From IMG/VR virus record IMGVR_UViG_3300026473_000477, positions 1-64,000 of that record: 64,000 nt of DNA, one strand, 5' to 3'. The stretch comes from a virus. This document shows positions 5,684 to 14,687 of the stretch, piece after piece. The number at the start of each line of letters is the position of its first letter. Position 1 is the first letter of the stretch. The position numbers were made by a program, and so were the translations under genes. The notes beneath the pieces were generated by a model. It had not been told where the DNA came from and did not search any database. It saw nothing but the letters and a program-made list of their open reading frames with translations.

Positions 5684-6017
5684 TTGTCACCTTCTTGATC
5701 TTGCCACTAGTCTTATCAATTGACTTCTTAACTGTAAACTTACCATCCCATAAACCATTGACAACAAGCAGACATCCTCTACCTGGATAGTCCTGGTCTA
5801 CTTCTAACTCTAAGTCACCAGTTTCATGTAACTTATCGATCAGATCCTCTCGTCTTTTAAATGGGTTATACTTATCTGGCTCAACAGCGTTTATAAGCTC
5901 ACCATTGGCGTCTAATTGCATTTCACTGGGAGCTGACATGAACACAGGGTCCCCTATGAAAAGAGTTCCTGAGATGATTCTGCCACCTTTATTAGCCTTT
6001 TTTCTTGTCTTTTTCAT
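5670..6017 (-). CDS. Uncharacterised protein, 115 aa
   Basis: Basic N-terminus (MKKTRKKANKGGR), then GTLFIGDPVFMSAPSEM, an acidic linker, and a beta-rich end (CLLVVNGLWDGKFTVKKS... VTIEF). Not recognised. The start overlaps the upstream gene by 26 bp. Contains one ACTAGTGGCAA word (5701-5711, coding strand). Confidence 0.6.
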   Translation of the reverse strand: MKKTRKKANKGGRIISGTLFIGDPVFMSAPSEMQLDANGELINAVEPDKYNPFKRREDLIDKLHETGDLELEVDQDYPGRGCLLVVNGLWDGKFTVKKSIDKTSGKIKKVTIEFK

Positions 6018-6318
6018 TTCCTACCTTCTGTTTTCTAATGGCAAACATTTTGCCCTCAATCCTTCTATCTGTCATTTTAAAGTCAATGACTTCTTCAATT
6101 AATTCCTCATTACATTCACTGGCTAGTTTGTTTAAGATAAAGTCTTTAAACTCACTTGTCATGTGTTTAGGGTTCATTATAAGTTGGCTAGATTCGACCT
6201 CTAGTAGCCACTTATCAAGCCACTGGTTAAGTAACTTTCTTCTAGTTTGGGAGTGGTTAAATTGGTTGTCATCTTTTTGGTCGATAACTTTAAATAGTTC
6301 CAAGATAAACTGCTCCAT
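5992..6318 (-). CDS. Uncharacterised protein, 108 aa
   Basis: Helical and charged with a tryptophan-rich centre (LLNQWLDKWLLEVES) and a basic tail. ATG overlaps the upstream stop as TAATG, with AGGT before it, so it is translationally coupled. Not recognised. Confidence 0.6.
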   Translation of the reverse strand: MEQFILELFKVIDQKDDNQFNHSQTRRKLLNQWLDKWLLEVESSQLIMNPKHMTSEFKDFILNKLASECNEELIEEVIDFKMTDRRIEGKMFAIRKQKVGNEKDKKKG

Positions 6319-6554
6319 TAGTAACCTATTGGGACTAATCCCAGCTTTTGTAATATTGGATGATTTAGTGCTTCCAAGTAACGTAACCCTTCGTCATAAT
6401 TAGGAAAATTCATGATAACTGGAGCAGTATTGTCATTTGAGTATATAAAGCGAAAATTAGTCTTTGACCCCAAACTAACTACTTTAACTATTTCCCAGTC
6501 TGGAAATACCTCAGGTGTCATTTTTTCCTCAGTTTCAGTACATTCAGGTGTCAT
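6318..6554 (-). CDS. Uncharacterised protein, up to 78 aa
   Basis: Not recognised; central KVVSLGSKTNFRFIYSNDN and VIMNFPNYDEGLRYLEALNH. Two starts are possible. The ATG at 6554 has only GAGAG in front. The ATG twelve codons in (6521) has a better GAGGAAAAA. Both begin MTPE, and the same 11-bp word ATGACACCTGA occurs a third time at 6613-6623 in the leader. Confidence 0.6.
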   Translation of the reverse strand: MTPECTETEEKMTPEVFPDWEIVKVVSLGSKTNFRFIYSNDNTAPVIMNFPNYDEGLRYLEALNHPILQKLGLVPIGY

Positions 6555-6622
6555 GTTCTCTCAATTCCTGCTACGTTTATTAATAGTTAGTTGTCAGGAC
6601 TAGTGGCAATAGTTCAGGTGTC

Positions 6623-6651
6623 ATTATAGCACACTTTAAACAATCTGTAAA
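6623..6651 (-). promoter_or_regulatory. sigma70-type early promoter
   Basis: TTTACA (6646-6651), 17-bp spacer, TATAAT (6623-6628), minus strand, with a leader of about 60 nt before 6318-6554. Confidence 0.75.
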
Positions 6652-6682
6652 GCCATTTTGCTAGATACTGACACTAGTGCCT

Positions 6683-6859
6683 CTAATTTTCATCTTCTTC
6701 AGCTGGAATGTTGTTGAAAGCCTCCAACATGTAAGCTGAGTTCATTGCCTTGGCAAGCTTATTTGCTAGATACTCGATGTCTTCTTGGCTGTCATCCAAC
6801 ACCCATACGGCTAATTCAGTTACTACATAGGCTTGGGGTAAGGCTTTTTTTGTTTTCAT
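6683..6859 (-). CDS. Small early protein, 58 aa
   Basis: Not recognised; MKTKKALPQAYVVTELAVWV followed by an acidic helix. An earlier in-frame ATG at 6865 overlaps a TATAAT box (6864-6869), so the ATG at 6859 is the better start. That leaves almost no 5' leader and no ribosome-binding site, suggesting a leaderless message, although no convincing -35 box is visible. Confidence 0.55.
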   Translation of the reverse strand: MKTKKALPQAYVVTELAVWVLDDSQEDIEYLANKLAKAMNSAYMLEAFNNIPAEEDEN

Positions 6860-6910
6860 AATCATTATAGTAAAATATTTTTTTGCATTGTGTAAATTAA
6901 TTCTTGTATT

Positions 6911-6930
6911 ATTGCTATTATATAATATAT
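6911..6930 (+). promoter_or_regulatory. Late-type phage promoter motif, copy 2
   Basis: ATTGCTATTATATAATATAT, preceded by TGTATT as in other copies. It overlaps the start codon (6929-6931) of the first virion-side gene. Confidence 0.7.
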
Positions 6931-7294
6931 GAGCAGATTTAAAAAGCTAAATAAAGCATTAAGCTTAAAAAAAGAAGATAAGAATCCTAAAGGCGGACTG
7001 ACGGCTAGTGGTCGAGAGAAGTATAATAAGGCAACTGGTGGAAATTTAAAGCCAGGAGTCAAGGGAGCAGCAGACACTCCAGATAAGATGAGGAGAAAAG
7101 GAAGCTTTTTGACTCGTTTTTTCACCAATCCTAGTGGTCCGATGAAAAACGAATCGGGCGAACCGACACGTTTAGCCCTTTCTGCCGCCGCTTGGGGTGA
7201 GCCTGTTCCTCAAAATAAGGAAGATGCCGCCAAATTAGCCGCTAAGGGTCGAAGATTACTCGAAAGGTATGAAAATACCAAGAAGAAAGATTAA
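6929..7294 (+). CDS. DUF6321 family phage protein, 121 aa
   Basis: Residues about 20-120 match the family pattern I recall for DUF6321: GGLTASGREKYNKATGGNLK, PGVKGAADTPDKMRRKGSF, RFFTNPSGPM, PTRLALSAAAWGEPVP and AAKGRRLLERYE. The function is unknown; it is common in phage genomes near packaging genes. No ribosome site is visible, and the ATG lies inside the late promoter motif, so translation may be leaderless. It overlaps the next gene by one base (TAATG). Confidence 0.85.
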   Translation: MSRFKKLNKALSLKKEDKNPKGGLTASGREKYNKATGGNLKPGVKGAADTPDKMRRKGSFLTRFFTNPSGPMKNESGEPTRLALSAAAWGEPVPQNKEDAAKLAAKGRRLLERYENTKKKD

Positions 7295-8199
7295 TGGACA
7301 GTAAATTAAGACGCTCCATATTGGAAAAATACGCTAAGGATGTTAAATCTGGGCTTTACCAAGCTGATGATTACCTTCCTCAGTCGAGTTCTTTGTATGA
7401 TAAGGCTTTAAATGCTAGAGATTTGGCTGAAGATACGCTTGCCAATGAAGTATTAAAGCAAACTGGCGTTCCAATTCCACAAAAAGGCGCATCAAAAGCT
7501 AAAATTGAGAACTTTCTCCAAGATTTAGTGAAAGAGCGTTACCCAGAATTGCCAGAAGGTGAGATTCAAGTAAGAAAGATGGAAAACTCCATGGGATCTT
7601 ACAATCCTGTCACTGGTATCATCTCTTTGGATGAGGATACAGTCAGAAGATCGCCACTTGAAACAACTTCTACCCTACTCCATGAGTCTGCTCACAAATA
7701 CGATAAAGATATTCTTGGAAAAAATCCTGATAATAATCTTAAAAACAAAGATTTAAGAAAAGCCTTCAAAGACTCATCTATTAATGTTAATACAGATTCA
7801 GCAGATTTGGCTGAGAAGCTACTTAAAGGTCATCATGCTGAAATTCCAAAATTAAGAGAAGGGTCATTTGGGTTAGGTGCGCTTAAATCAATGCTCAAGT
7901 CTGGAACTTTCAAAGGAATTGCTCCAGTTGCTTTGGCAGCAGCACTTTCTTCAGAAGATGCCTCGGCTTCGGACTTTATTCCAGTATTAGATCAGGCTGA
8001 GTCGGCTGGTAATCCTATGGATGATAAAATGATGATTGCTGAATCAAAAGCTAATCAAGATTATATGCGCTCTCCAGCTTCGGCTGACAAAAGAGGATAT
8101 AATAGAATAGGAGAACAAAAGTCTCCTGATATTATTGATGATGGCATGGAAGAAATTAGTAAAAGAAAACGTGCCTTATCTGATTATTTAAAGAAATAA
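7294..8199 (+). CDS. Probable virion protein with HExxH metallopeptidase-like motif, 301 aa
   Basis: TLLHESAHKYD at about residue 129 gives an HExxH zinc-binding motif. The N-terminal helical part precedes it; then comes a small-residue hydrophobic segment (GIAPVALAAALSSEDASAS, about 208-226). The C-terminus (PVLDQAESAGNPMDDKM... KRGYNRIG) is polar and resembles the end of the ejection-type protein 41850-43859. Peptidase activity is inferred from the motif alone. First large gene of the late region. Confidence 0.65.
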   Translation: MDSKLRRSILEKYAKDVKSGLYQADDYLPQSSSLYDKALNARDLAEDTLANEVLKQTGVPIPQKGASKAKIENFLQDLVKERYPELPEGEIQVRKMENSMGSYNPVTGIISLDEDTVRRSPLETTSTLLHESAHKYDKDILGKNPDNNLKNKDLRKAFKDSSINVNTDSADLAEKLLKGHHAEIPKLREGSFGLGALKSMLKSGTFKGIAPVALAAALSSEDASASDFIPVLDQAESAGNPMDDKMMIAESKANQDYMRSPASADKRGYNRIGEQKSPDIIDDGMEEISKRKRALSDYLKK

Positions 8200-8217
8200 C
8201 GCTTTGCATTAGCGAAT

Positions 8218-8237
8218 AATGCTATTATATAGTAAAC
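8218..8237 (+). promoter_or_regulatory. Late-type phage promoter motif, copy 3
   Basis: AATGCTATTATATAGTAAAC, the most divergent 3' end of the set. The leader behind it carries an inverted repeat (ATAATAA around 8244-8251 with TTATTAT near 8269-8275) before the next ribosome site. Confidence 0.65.
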
Positions 8238-8291
8238 AACTCGAATAATAATCATACAATAGCTGAGTTATTATCGACATTGGAGAAAATC

Positions 8292-8645
8292 ATGAAAAAG
8301 TTCTTAGACTGTGTTCCAGTTCTATCTCTATTTTTATTTCTATTGTTATGCGCTTTTAATCCAGACAGTATTGGATCAGCTGTTGGACTAGTGGCAAGCT
8401 CTCTTCTATTTGCTTATCAGCAATGGTTATTTAAGCAAGAGTCTCCAGATTATTCTACTATTATTTCACAATTAGAATCAAAAGTCAATCAATTAGAATC
8501 TGACCATAAAAAAGACATTGGAAACTTGTCGCTAGAGGTCAATAAAGAGATTACCCAGCTTAGGGATTCTTTAAGCGGAGTTAACTTATCATCAACCAAA
8601 GTTACCACTATCGGTACTAAAGAAAAAAGTAGAATAACTTTTTAA
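8292..8645 (+). CDS. Membrane protein with coiled coil, 117 aa (holin-like?)
   Basis: Starts at ATG 8292, where GGAG lies 6 nt upstream; an upstream TTG in frame is less likely. Residues about 6-22 and 31-50 are hydrophobic (VLSLFLFLLLCAF; VGLVASSLLFAYQQWLF), then a charged helix (SQLESKVNQLESDHKKDIG) likely forms a coiled coil. Two spans plus a soluble tail is compatible with a holin or another membrane factor; its place just before the terminase genes gives no firm clue. Confidence 0.6.
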   Translation: MKKFLDCVPVLSLFLFLLLCAFNPDSIGSAVGLVASSLLFAYQQWLFKQESPDYSTIISQLESKVNQLESDHKKDIGNLSLEVNKEITQLRDSLSGVNLSSTKVTTIGTKEKSRITF

Positions 8646-8654
8646 AGGTTAATT

Positions 8655-9026
8655 ATGTCTGACGATATTAAAAATTATCCAGAAATACAAGCAATGGAAA
8701 TTGTCAAGCTTAAAAAACAAATTATTGATTTTGAAATTAAGCTGAAGAATTATGAATCTATATTAAAGGAAAACGATCTTATTGATGAGATAGATTTTTC
8801 CAATGTAAATACAGTTGAAGTAATTTGTGTGTCGGAAATTAATAAGCTAAAAGAAATCTCTGATAAGGGTGGACTTTTACCAGATGATGTTAAGATGCTT
8901 GATCTGTTACATAAAAATCTTTTATTGGCTAGAGGTAAGGAGCCAGAGAAGGCTAGTAAAGGAAAGAAAAAAGATAAGGTTGATGTCGGAGAGCTTCTTA
9001 GTATTGTAACTGGAGATAAGAAGTGA
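8655..9026 (+). CDS. Probable terminase small subunit, 123 aa
   Basis: An acidic, helical protein with a lysine-rich C-terminus ([15 protein letters not shown]). The call rests mainly on position: it precedes the large terminase, from which it is separated only by an inserted HNH gene. The segment [20 protein letters not shown] resembles phage small-terminase helices, but I cannot confirm homology. Confidence 0.5.
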   Translation: MSDDIKNYPEIQAMEIVKLKKQIIDFEIKLKNYESILKENDLIDEIDFSNVNTVEVICVSEINKLKEISDKGGLLPDDVKMLDLLHKNLLLARGKEPEKASKGKKKDKVDVGELLSIVTGDKK

Positions 9027-9766
9027 TACTGATAGAAAGAGTTAGCAACAGAGGATTTGTTTTAGGCTTTAATCAGGATAATCAGCTGGTAGCTAGAGAA
9101 TGTTCTAAGTGTAGAGAGTTTTTGCCTATATCAGAATTTAGTAAACATTCTTCTATAATTTTTGGAGTTTCCACTAAATGTAGAACTTGTTGTAAGGATA
9201 GAGAAAAATATAAGAAAAGTGTTAAATTAAGCTCTAAAAGATATTACCAAAAAAATAAAGAAAAAATAAAACTAAAAGTAAAAAAATACACGGAAGAGAA
9301 TAGAGATGAAGTTCTTAGGAAGAAAAGAGAGTATGGGAAATTAAGAAAATTTAACTTAAAGTGGAAAGAAAAATTTTCAAAAAAAAGAAACTTAACTACA
9401 AAAATGTGGAGACAAAAGAATCCAGATAAAGTAAAAGCTTATAATAAAAAATATAAGAACGAGAATAGAGAATTATGTACTAGAATTACTATGAGAAGGA
9501 TTTCTTCAAAGAGATCAAAATGCCTTAATTTACCTATTGAATTAAAAAACGAAACCGCAGAATATTCTATTATTGTTAAACAACTAAATAAATTGGCTGG
9601 TTATAGAAAGTACACCGTAGATCACATTGTACCATTAAATAATAAAGATGTATGTGGACTTCACGTTCCTTGGAATTTGCAGATATTAGAAAACAAATAT
9701 AACTGTTCAAAAAATAATAAATTTGATGGAACTTACGATAATGAATCTTGGAAGTTAGATTTATGA
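9023..9766 (+). CDS. HNH endonuclease, 247 aa, inserted between terminase genes
   Basis: The C-terminus (about 195-240) has an HNH core: [33 protein letters not shown]. Two CxxC pairs near the N-terminus (CSKC, CRTCC) should bind zinc. The middle is very lysine-rich and probably contacts DNA. GTG start behind GGAGATAAGAA, in a GTGA overlap with the gene before; the stop overlaps the terminase ATG. Such free-standing genes are usually homing endonucleases that target phage relatives lacking the insertion. Confidence 0.85.
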   Translation: MILIERVSNRGFVLGFNQDNQLVARECSKCREFLPISEFSKHSSIIFGVSTKCRTCCKDREKYKKSVKLSSKRYYQKNKEKIKLKVKKYTEENRDEVLRKKREYGKLRKFNLKWKEKFSKKRNLTTKMWRQKNPDKVKAYNKKYKNENRELCTRITMRRISSKRSKCLNLPIELKNETAEYSIIVKQLNKLAGYRKYTVDHIVPLNNKDVCGLHVPWNLQILENKYNCSKNNKFDGTYDNESWKLDL

Positions 9767-11229
9767 AAAAGAAAAAAGAATTAAGTAAAGAACAGGCGAT
9801 TGATAATTTGTGGAGGCTTGGGATATTAGATTGGAAATTAAAAGAGCCACAAAAAATAATGAAAGCTAATATTCTTAATGATTCTAATAAAATTAGCGTA
9901 ATATTATCAAGTAGGAGAATTGGTAAAACATTTCTTATGTTAACTATGGCAATAGAAACATGTCTTCAAAAGCCGGGGTCTATTGTTAAGTATGCTTTTC
10001 CTAAACAAAACATGGCAAAAAAAATGCTTCTACCAGTTTGGAGAAAGATAGTCGAAGATTGTCCTAAAGATATATTACCAGAATACATGACTGCTGATAA
10101 GGTATTTAGGTTTCATAATGGAAGTGAGATTCAGATAAGTGGAACTGATAATGGAAATATAGAAAACCTCAGAGGAGGAGATTCTCATTTAAACATCCTA
10201 GATGAGGCGGGCTTCGTCTTTGATTTAACGTATGGCGTTAGATCCGTACTCGGTCCGACTACAAAAACAACAGGAGGAAGAACTATCTTAATTTCTACTC
10301 CATCAAGATCAGAAAATCATGAGTTTATTCAGGATTGGGTATTACCTTATCAAGCGGAAGGTAGAATTAAAGTCTTCACTATTTTCGATAATCCTAACTT
10401 AAATGCAGAAGCTATACAAGAAGCCCTTTCGGAATATCCTACTGGAGATAGAGATCCTTACTTTAGAAGAGAATATTTATGTGAAGTAATCAGATCAGCA
10501 GATCAAACTATATTACCATCATTTAGCACTGAAAATGAAAAAGTAATAGTAACAGATCAATTTGAAATTCCAAAGTTTAAAGACTGTTATGTTTCTATGG
10601 ATATTGGAGGATCAGACTTAACTGCCATCTTATTTGGTTATTATGATTATCTAAATGCCACTACAGTTATCCAAGATGAAATCATTATTGGAAAAGATGT
10701 TAATACTGAAAAAATAGCAAATTTAATAAAAGAAAAAGAAAAAGAACTATGGACTAATCCAATTGATATGGAAGCTATTCCTCCATACTTGAGGATTGCA
10801 GATAACAATAACCTAATTCTACTTACCGACTTACAAAGAGATCATGGTATTATATTCATCCCAACAAGAAAAGACAATCGAGAAGCTGCCATCAATTCCC
10901 TTGATGTCGCAATTTCCCAGCATAAAATAATAGTACATCCCAAGTGTGAGCATACAATTTACCACATGAAATTTGCTGAATGGGATAAGAATCGCAGTAA
11001 ATTCAAAAACTTGAAAGATTCTCCTAGTGGCAAGATTAAGGGTGGTCACGCTGATGCTCTGGCTGCTTTAATTTACTTACATCGAAATGTTATTAAGTCT
11101 AAGAACCCATATCCTTTAAATTACAATAGTTTGCAAGGAAATAACGTACATGTTTCGACTAAGCCAAATGACTCAAGTGATGGAAATGACTTGAAATCTT
11201 GGATGAAAAGTGCTTTTAAAAAGAAATAA
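9763..11229 (+). CDS. terL: Terminase large subunit, 488 aa
   Basis: The DNA-packaging motor and headful/terminus nuclease. A variant Walker A (SSRRIGKT, about 49-56) and Walker B with catalytic glutamate (LNILDEAG, 143-150) mark the ATPase. The RNase H-like nuclease has [10 protein letters not shown] with its first aspartate near 280 and [11 protein letters not shown] near the end. The length is usual. The ATG at 9763 overlaps the HNH stop (ATGA) and has GGAAG upstream; an upstream TTG is less likely. Confidence 0.92.
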   Translation: MKKKKELSKEQAIDNLWRLGILDWKLKEPQKIMKANILNDSNKISVILSSRRIGKTFLMLTMAIETCLQKPGSIVKYAFPKQNMAKKMLLPVWRKIVEDCPKDILPEYMTADKVFRFHNGSEIQISGTDNGNIENLRGGDSHLNILDEAGFVFDLTYGVRSVLGPTTKTTGGRTILISTPSRSENHEFIQDWVLPYQAEGRIKVFTIFDNPNLNAEAIQEALSEYPTGDRDPYFRREYLCEVIRSADQTILPSFSTENEKVIVTDQFEIPKFKDCYVSMDIGGSDLTAILFGYYDYLNATTVIQDEIIIGKDVNTEKIANLIKEKEKELWTNPIDMEAIPPYLRIADNNNLILLTDLQRDHGIIFIPTRKDNREAAINSLDVAISQHKIIVHPKCEHTIYHMKFAEWDKNRSKFKNLKDSPSGKIKGGHADALAALIYLHRNVIKSKNPYPLNYNSLQGNNVHVSTKPNDSSDGNDLKSWMKSAFKKK

Positions 11230-11248
11230 GGAAAATAAATCCTGTAAT

Positions 11249-11268
11249 ATCGCTATTATATAGTATAG
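11249..11268 (+). promoter_or_regulatory. Late-type phage promoter motif, copy 4
   Basis: ATCGCTATTATATAGTATAG, the consensus itself, preceded by TGTAAT, 21 bp before the portal ATG. Confidence 0.75.
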
Positions 11269-11289
11269 CCAATTCTAAAGGAAAGTCAA

Positions 11290-13428
11290 ATGCTAAGAGA
11301 TGAAAGTTTATATTTTGGGGACGATACTCCTGAAAATTTAGTAAGTTATCTGGAGCATAAGTCTGGTAGCTGGTTTGACGGACTCATCGACACTAACTAC
11401 ATTGACAAAATCAAAAGAAGCTGGCTTTCTTATTATGGCATATATTACGAAAATGGTCACGCTATTTCTTATGGTGGCGAAACTGGCGAATTAGTTAATT
11501 TAGCAGTAAACCACTATCGTAACATTGCTGAACACATGTTAACAATGGTTACTTCTACTCGTCCAGCTTTTGAAGCTAGATCAATTAATACAGACGCTAA
11601 ATCCCAGATTCAAACAAACCTTGCCAACGGTCTTCTTGAGTATTATATGAGAGAAAAAAGACTTGAGCAAGACTTAAAGAAAGCCGTAGAATACGCTATT
11701 GTAATGGGTTCTGGATTTATTAAAATGTCTTGGAACGATACTACTGGCGAGATTCGTGGAGAAATTCCGGCTGAGTATGAAATTCAAGTTGATGAAAATG
11801 GTGATCCTGTACTAGATTTTGATGGTACTCCAGTTTACGCTGTTGATGAAAATGGAGACTTAATTGAAAAAATATCAGCATTTCCAATTTATGAGGGTGA
11901 TGTTGAGTTTGATGTATTATCTCCATTTGACGTTGTATTTGACTCTTCTCGTAACAATTCAAAACACGATTGGCAACTTTGTCGATCATTTAAAAATAAA
12001 TTTGATTTAGCTGCAAAATATCCCGACTTAGCTGAAGACATTAAAGCTCTTAAGACTAAAGATGAAATTTACGGCTCAACAATGTCAATTACTCCATTTG
12101 ACAAAACATACGATGTTCCAGTTTATGAGTTCTTTCATAAGCCAACGGAAGCTCTACCAAGAGGTCGTTATGTTATCTATCTATCAAAAGATATTATTCT
12201 AAGTGATACAGTTCTTCCATATAAAAATCTTCCAATCTTTAGAATTACTCCTTCAGAAGTTTTAGGTACAGCTTTTGGTTATACTTCAATGTTTGATCTA
12301 TTGCCACTTCAGGATGCAGTAAACTCACTTTACTCAACTATTCTAACTAACCAATCTAACTTTGGAGTGCAGAACGTATATTCAGAAAGAGGTTCGGATA
12401 TTAGAGTTGAGCAGATTCAAGGTGGAATGAATTTTATCCAAGGTAATCCTGGATTTAATCCTCCAATTCCTTTAAATCTAACAAATACTCCAGCTGAGAT
12501 TTTCAACTTTGTTAAGCAGCTTGAAAATGCCATGGAAACTATTTCTGGTATTAACTCAGTAGCTAGAGGTAATCCTGAGAAGTCTCTTCAATCTGGTAAT
12601 GCATTAGCTCTTATCCAATCACAAGCATTACAATTTATTTCTGGACTACAACAGTCTTATATTCAGCTTATTGAAGATGTTGGAACAAATCTTTTCGATA
12701 TGCTTAAGTCATTTGCCAAAGTTCCAAGAGTAGCAAATATTGCTGGTAAATCTAATGCTACTTTAATGAAAGAATTTAATAACGATGACTTATCGTCTAT
12801 TAATAGAGTTATCGTAAACGCTGGTAATGCCCTTGCTCAGACTACTGCTGGTAGAGTTGAAATGGCATCTCAAATGATGCAGATGGGAATTATTACTACT
12901 CCGGAGCAATATATCTCGGTTATTAACACTGGTAAACTTGAAACGATGACTGAAGGTCAGAATAAAGAGTTACTACTTGTTAGAGCCGAAAGAGAACGTC
13001 TAATTGATGGAACTCTTCCAGTTATGGCAGTATTAACAGATAACCATTCTCTTCACATTAGAGAACACGCTGCTGTTATTGCTGATCCAGATTTACGTAT
13101 GGATGCTGAGTTAGTTCAAAGAACTCTTGCTCACATTCAAGAACATATTGATTTATTGTCTGATCCAAATGTTGCTAATATTTTATCTATGCTCGGACAG
13201 CAGCCATTATCTAATGGTACTCCTAATTCTTTAGATAATTTAAAAACAGAACAGCCTAATAATCAAGGTCAATCTGAAATTATAAATACTCTTGAAAATA
13301 CAATATCTCAAGATGCTTCGGTAAATCAACAACTAAATCTACCTAATGTGGCGACGCCAGCAGGATCAGGAACTATATTACCAGAACAGCCTACAACTCC
13401 TAGTGAATTATTTTTAAGGAATACTTAA
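11290..13428 (+). CDS. Portal protein, 712 aa
   Basis: Forms the dodecameric DNA gate at the capsid vertex. The segment from about residue 325 to 475 is typical of podovirus portals: GTAFGYTSMFDLLPLQDAVN, IQGNPGFNPPIPLNL, ETISGINSVARGNPEKSLQS and SGLQQSYIQLIEDVGTNLFD, the helical stem and clip. The C-terminal 80 residues are glutamine/asparagine-rich. GGAAAG precedes the ATG. It follows the terminase and precedes the scaffold, the standard order. Confidence 0.9.
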   Translation: MLRDESLYFGDDTPENLVSYLEHKSGSWFDGLIDTNYIDKIKRSWLSYYGIYYENGHAISYGGETGELVNLAVNHYRNIAEHMLTMVTSTRPAFEARSINTDAKSQIQTNLANGLLEYYMREKRLEQDLKKAVEYAIVMGSGFIKMSWNDTTGEIRGEIPAEYEIQVDENGDPVLDFDGTPVYAVDENGDLIEKISAFPIYEGDVEFDVLSPFDVVFDSSRNNSKHDWQLCRSFKNKFDLAAKYPDLAEDIKALKTKDEIYGSTMSITPFDKTYDVPVYEFFHKPTEALPRGRYVIYLSKDIILSDTVLPYKNLPIFRITPSEVLGTAFGYTSMFDLLPLQDAVNSLYSTILTNQSNFGVQNVYSERGSDIRVEQIQGGMNFIQGNPGFNPPIPLNLTNTPAEIFNFVKQLENAMETISGINSVARGNPEKSLQSGNALALIQSQALQFISGLQQSYIQLIEDVGTNLFDMLKSFAKVPRVANIAGKSNATLMKEFNNDDLSSINRVIVNAGNALAQTTAGRVEMASQMMQMGIITTPEQYISVINTGKLETMTEGQNKELLLVRAERERLIDGTLPVMAVLTDNHSLHIREHAAVIADPDLRMDAELVQRTLAHIQEHIDLLSDPNVANILSMLGQQPLSNGTPNSLDNLKTEQPNNQGQSEIINTLENTISQDASVNQQLNLPNVATPAGSGTILPEQPTTPSELFLRNT

Positions 13429-14192
13429 TGTTTATTTATAAAATAACTAATAACATTAATGGAAAAATATATATAGGTCAAACTATATTATCTATATTTC
13501 GTAGATTTAAAAAACATAAAAGAGATGCAAATAATGGAAGTACTACCGTATTTCATAATGCACTAAGAAAATACGGAAATAATAATTTTACAGTAGAGGA
13601 AATTGGTGGAGCAAATAGCAAATCCGAATTAAATTATATGGAAATATTTTACATTCATAAATATAATAGTCTACATCCTAATGGCTATAATCTAGCATTG
13701 GGACAAAAAGTTCACAAAAGAACTAAAGATATTCTTAAAAAAAGAAAGCTAAATAAAGAAGTACAAAAATTAATGACTATACAAGCTAAAAAAGTAACAA
13801 GCATACCTATTATTTTAGAAAAAAATGGAAACATAATTAAACTAGAATGTATATCAGATTGTAAAGATTTTGGAATATGTCCAATTAAAGTATCTCAGAT
13901 TTTAAATGGTACTACATTTTATAGAAAATTAAAAGGATATGATATTAGGTATGCGAATAAAGATAGTAAAAAAAGAAAAACTACAATATATAGAGGAAGA
14001 GTTAGTAGATTGGATAGGACTACTGGAGAAATTAAGATATATAACAGTTTGAAAGATGTTGCTTTAGATGGATTTAGCTCTACAACAATATGTAAGTATA
14101 TAAGAAAAGGAAAACCAAATAGAACAAATTATGAATGGAACTATATAGATAACGAAGATTATTATGACGTTCCTTATATAAAAAATTCATAG
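13428..14192 (+). CDS. GIY-YIG homing endonuclease, 254 aa
   Basis: The N-terminal 90 residues are a GIY-YIG nuclease: IYKITNNINGKIYIGQT, then an arginine (RRFKKHK) and the catalytic-type glutamate in LNYMEIFYI. The C-terminus has two NUMOD-like DNA-binding modules (ISDCKDFGICPIKVSQILNG; KIYNSLKDVALDGFSSTTIC). TAATG overlap with the portal gene. Codon use is more AT-rich than that of its neighbours, fitting a mobile gene. Confidence 0.88.
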   Translation: MFIYKITNNINGKIYIGQTILSIFRRFKKHKRDANNGSTTVFHNALRKYGNNNFTVEEIGGANSKSELNYMEIFYIHKYNSLHPNGYNLALGQKVHKRTKDILKKRKLNKEVQKLMTIQAKKVTSIPIILEKNGNIIKLECISDCKDFGICPIKVSQILNGTTFYRKLKGYDIRYANKDSKKRKTTIYRGRVSRLDRTTGEIKIYNSLKDVALDGFSSTTICKYIRKGKPNRTNYEWNYIDNEDYYDVPYIKNS

Positions 14193-14200
14193 GAGATTTT

Positions 14201-14245
14201 ATGAAAAAGAAATGCGGAAAAGGTAAAGGAAAAAAAGGGAAGTAA
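14201..14245 (+). CDS. Possible 14-aa basic peptide
   Basis: GGAGATTTT then ATG opens MKKKCGKGKGKKGK. The ribosome site is good and it sits in line with the following genes; it may be a real mini-gene or a coupling leader. Confidence 0.35.
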   Translation: MKKKCGKGKGKKGK

Positions 14246-14247
14246 CA

Positions 14248-14403
14248 ATGCCTATTAAGTCGAAAAAACAGCAACGTCTTATGTACGCAACTCTAAATGG
14301 AACTGACACAGGAGTTCCTAAGAAAGTAGCTGAAGAGATGATTAAAGCTACTCCAAAAAAGAGATTTGCTAAACTTAAAGAAGCAGTTAAAGGAAAAAAA
14401 TGA
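14248..14403 (+). CDS. Conserved small phage protein, 51 aa
   Basis: MPIKSKKQQRLMYATLNGTD, then GVPKKVAEEMIKATPKKRF. Many phages carry a closely similar 45-60 residue protein near portal or capsid genes (from memory). Its function is not established. It is basic and helical. Ends in an ATGA overlap with the next gene. Confidence 0.75.
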   Translation: MPIKSKKQQRLMYATLNGTDTGVPKKVAEEMIKATPKKRFAKLKEAVKGKK

Positions 14404-14615
14404 AAAAGAATCTTTGGCAACAAATTGGAAGAGATGTTCCTAATATGCCTTCCCAATGTGAAGAATGTGGAGAAGAGTCTGCTAACTGTGAATGTGAGAA
14501 AGAAAAAAAGCCAGTTAATAAAGATTCAATATTTAAGAAGCTTTCGGATAGATTAATTGGAGATAAGAATCTCGGTGAAGTAATTACCGATCAAGCTAAG
14601 AAATATAAAAAGTAA
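14400..14615 (+). CDS. Small zinc-ribbon-like protein, 71 aa
   Basis: CEECGEESANCEC (about 20-32) supplies four cysteines for a likely zinc site; the rest is a charged helix. ATGA overlap with the gene before. Unknown role, but placed between portal and scaffold. Confidence 0.65.
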   Translation: MKKNLWQQIGRDVPNMPSQCEECGEESANCECEKEKKPVNKDSIFKKLSDRLIGDKNLGEVITDQAKKYKK

Positions 14616-14687
14616 ATAAATAATTAATAGGCATATCTCAATAACGAGACTGCCAACTCGCTATATACAAACTAGCAAGGAGTATTT

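Noticed and set aside
6005-6403. 132-codon plus-strand frame
   Set aside because: It is the antisense of two coupled minus-strand genes and has no start signal; composition is typical of a shadow frame.
14616-14687. Tenth late promoter (CTCGCTATATACAAACTAGC)
   Set aside because: Only the CGCTAT core matches; the downstream AT block is missing.
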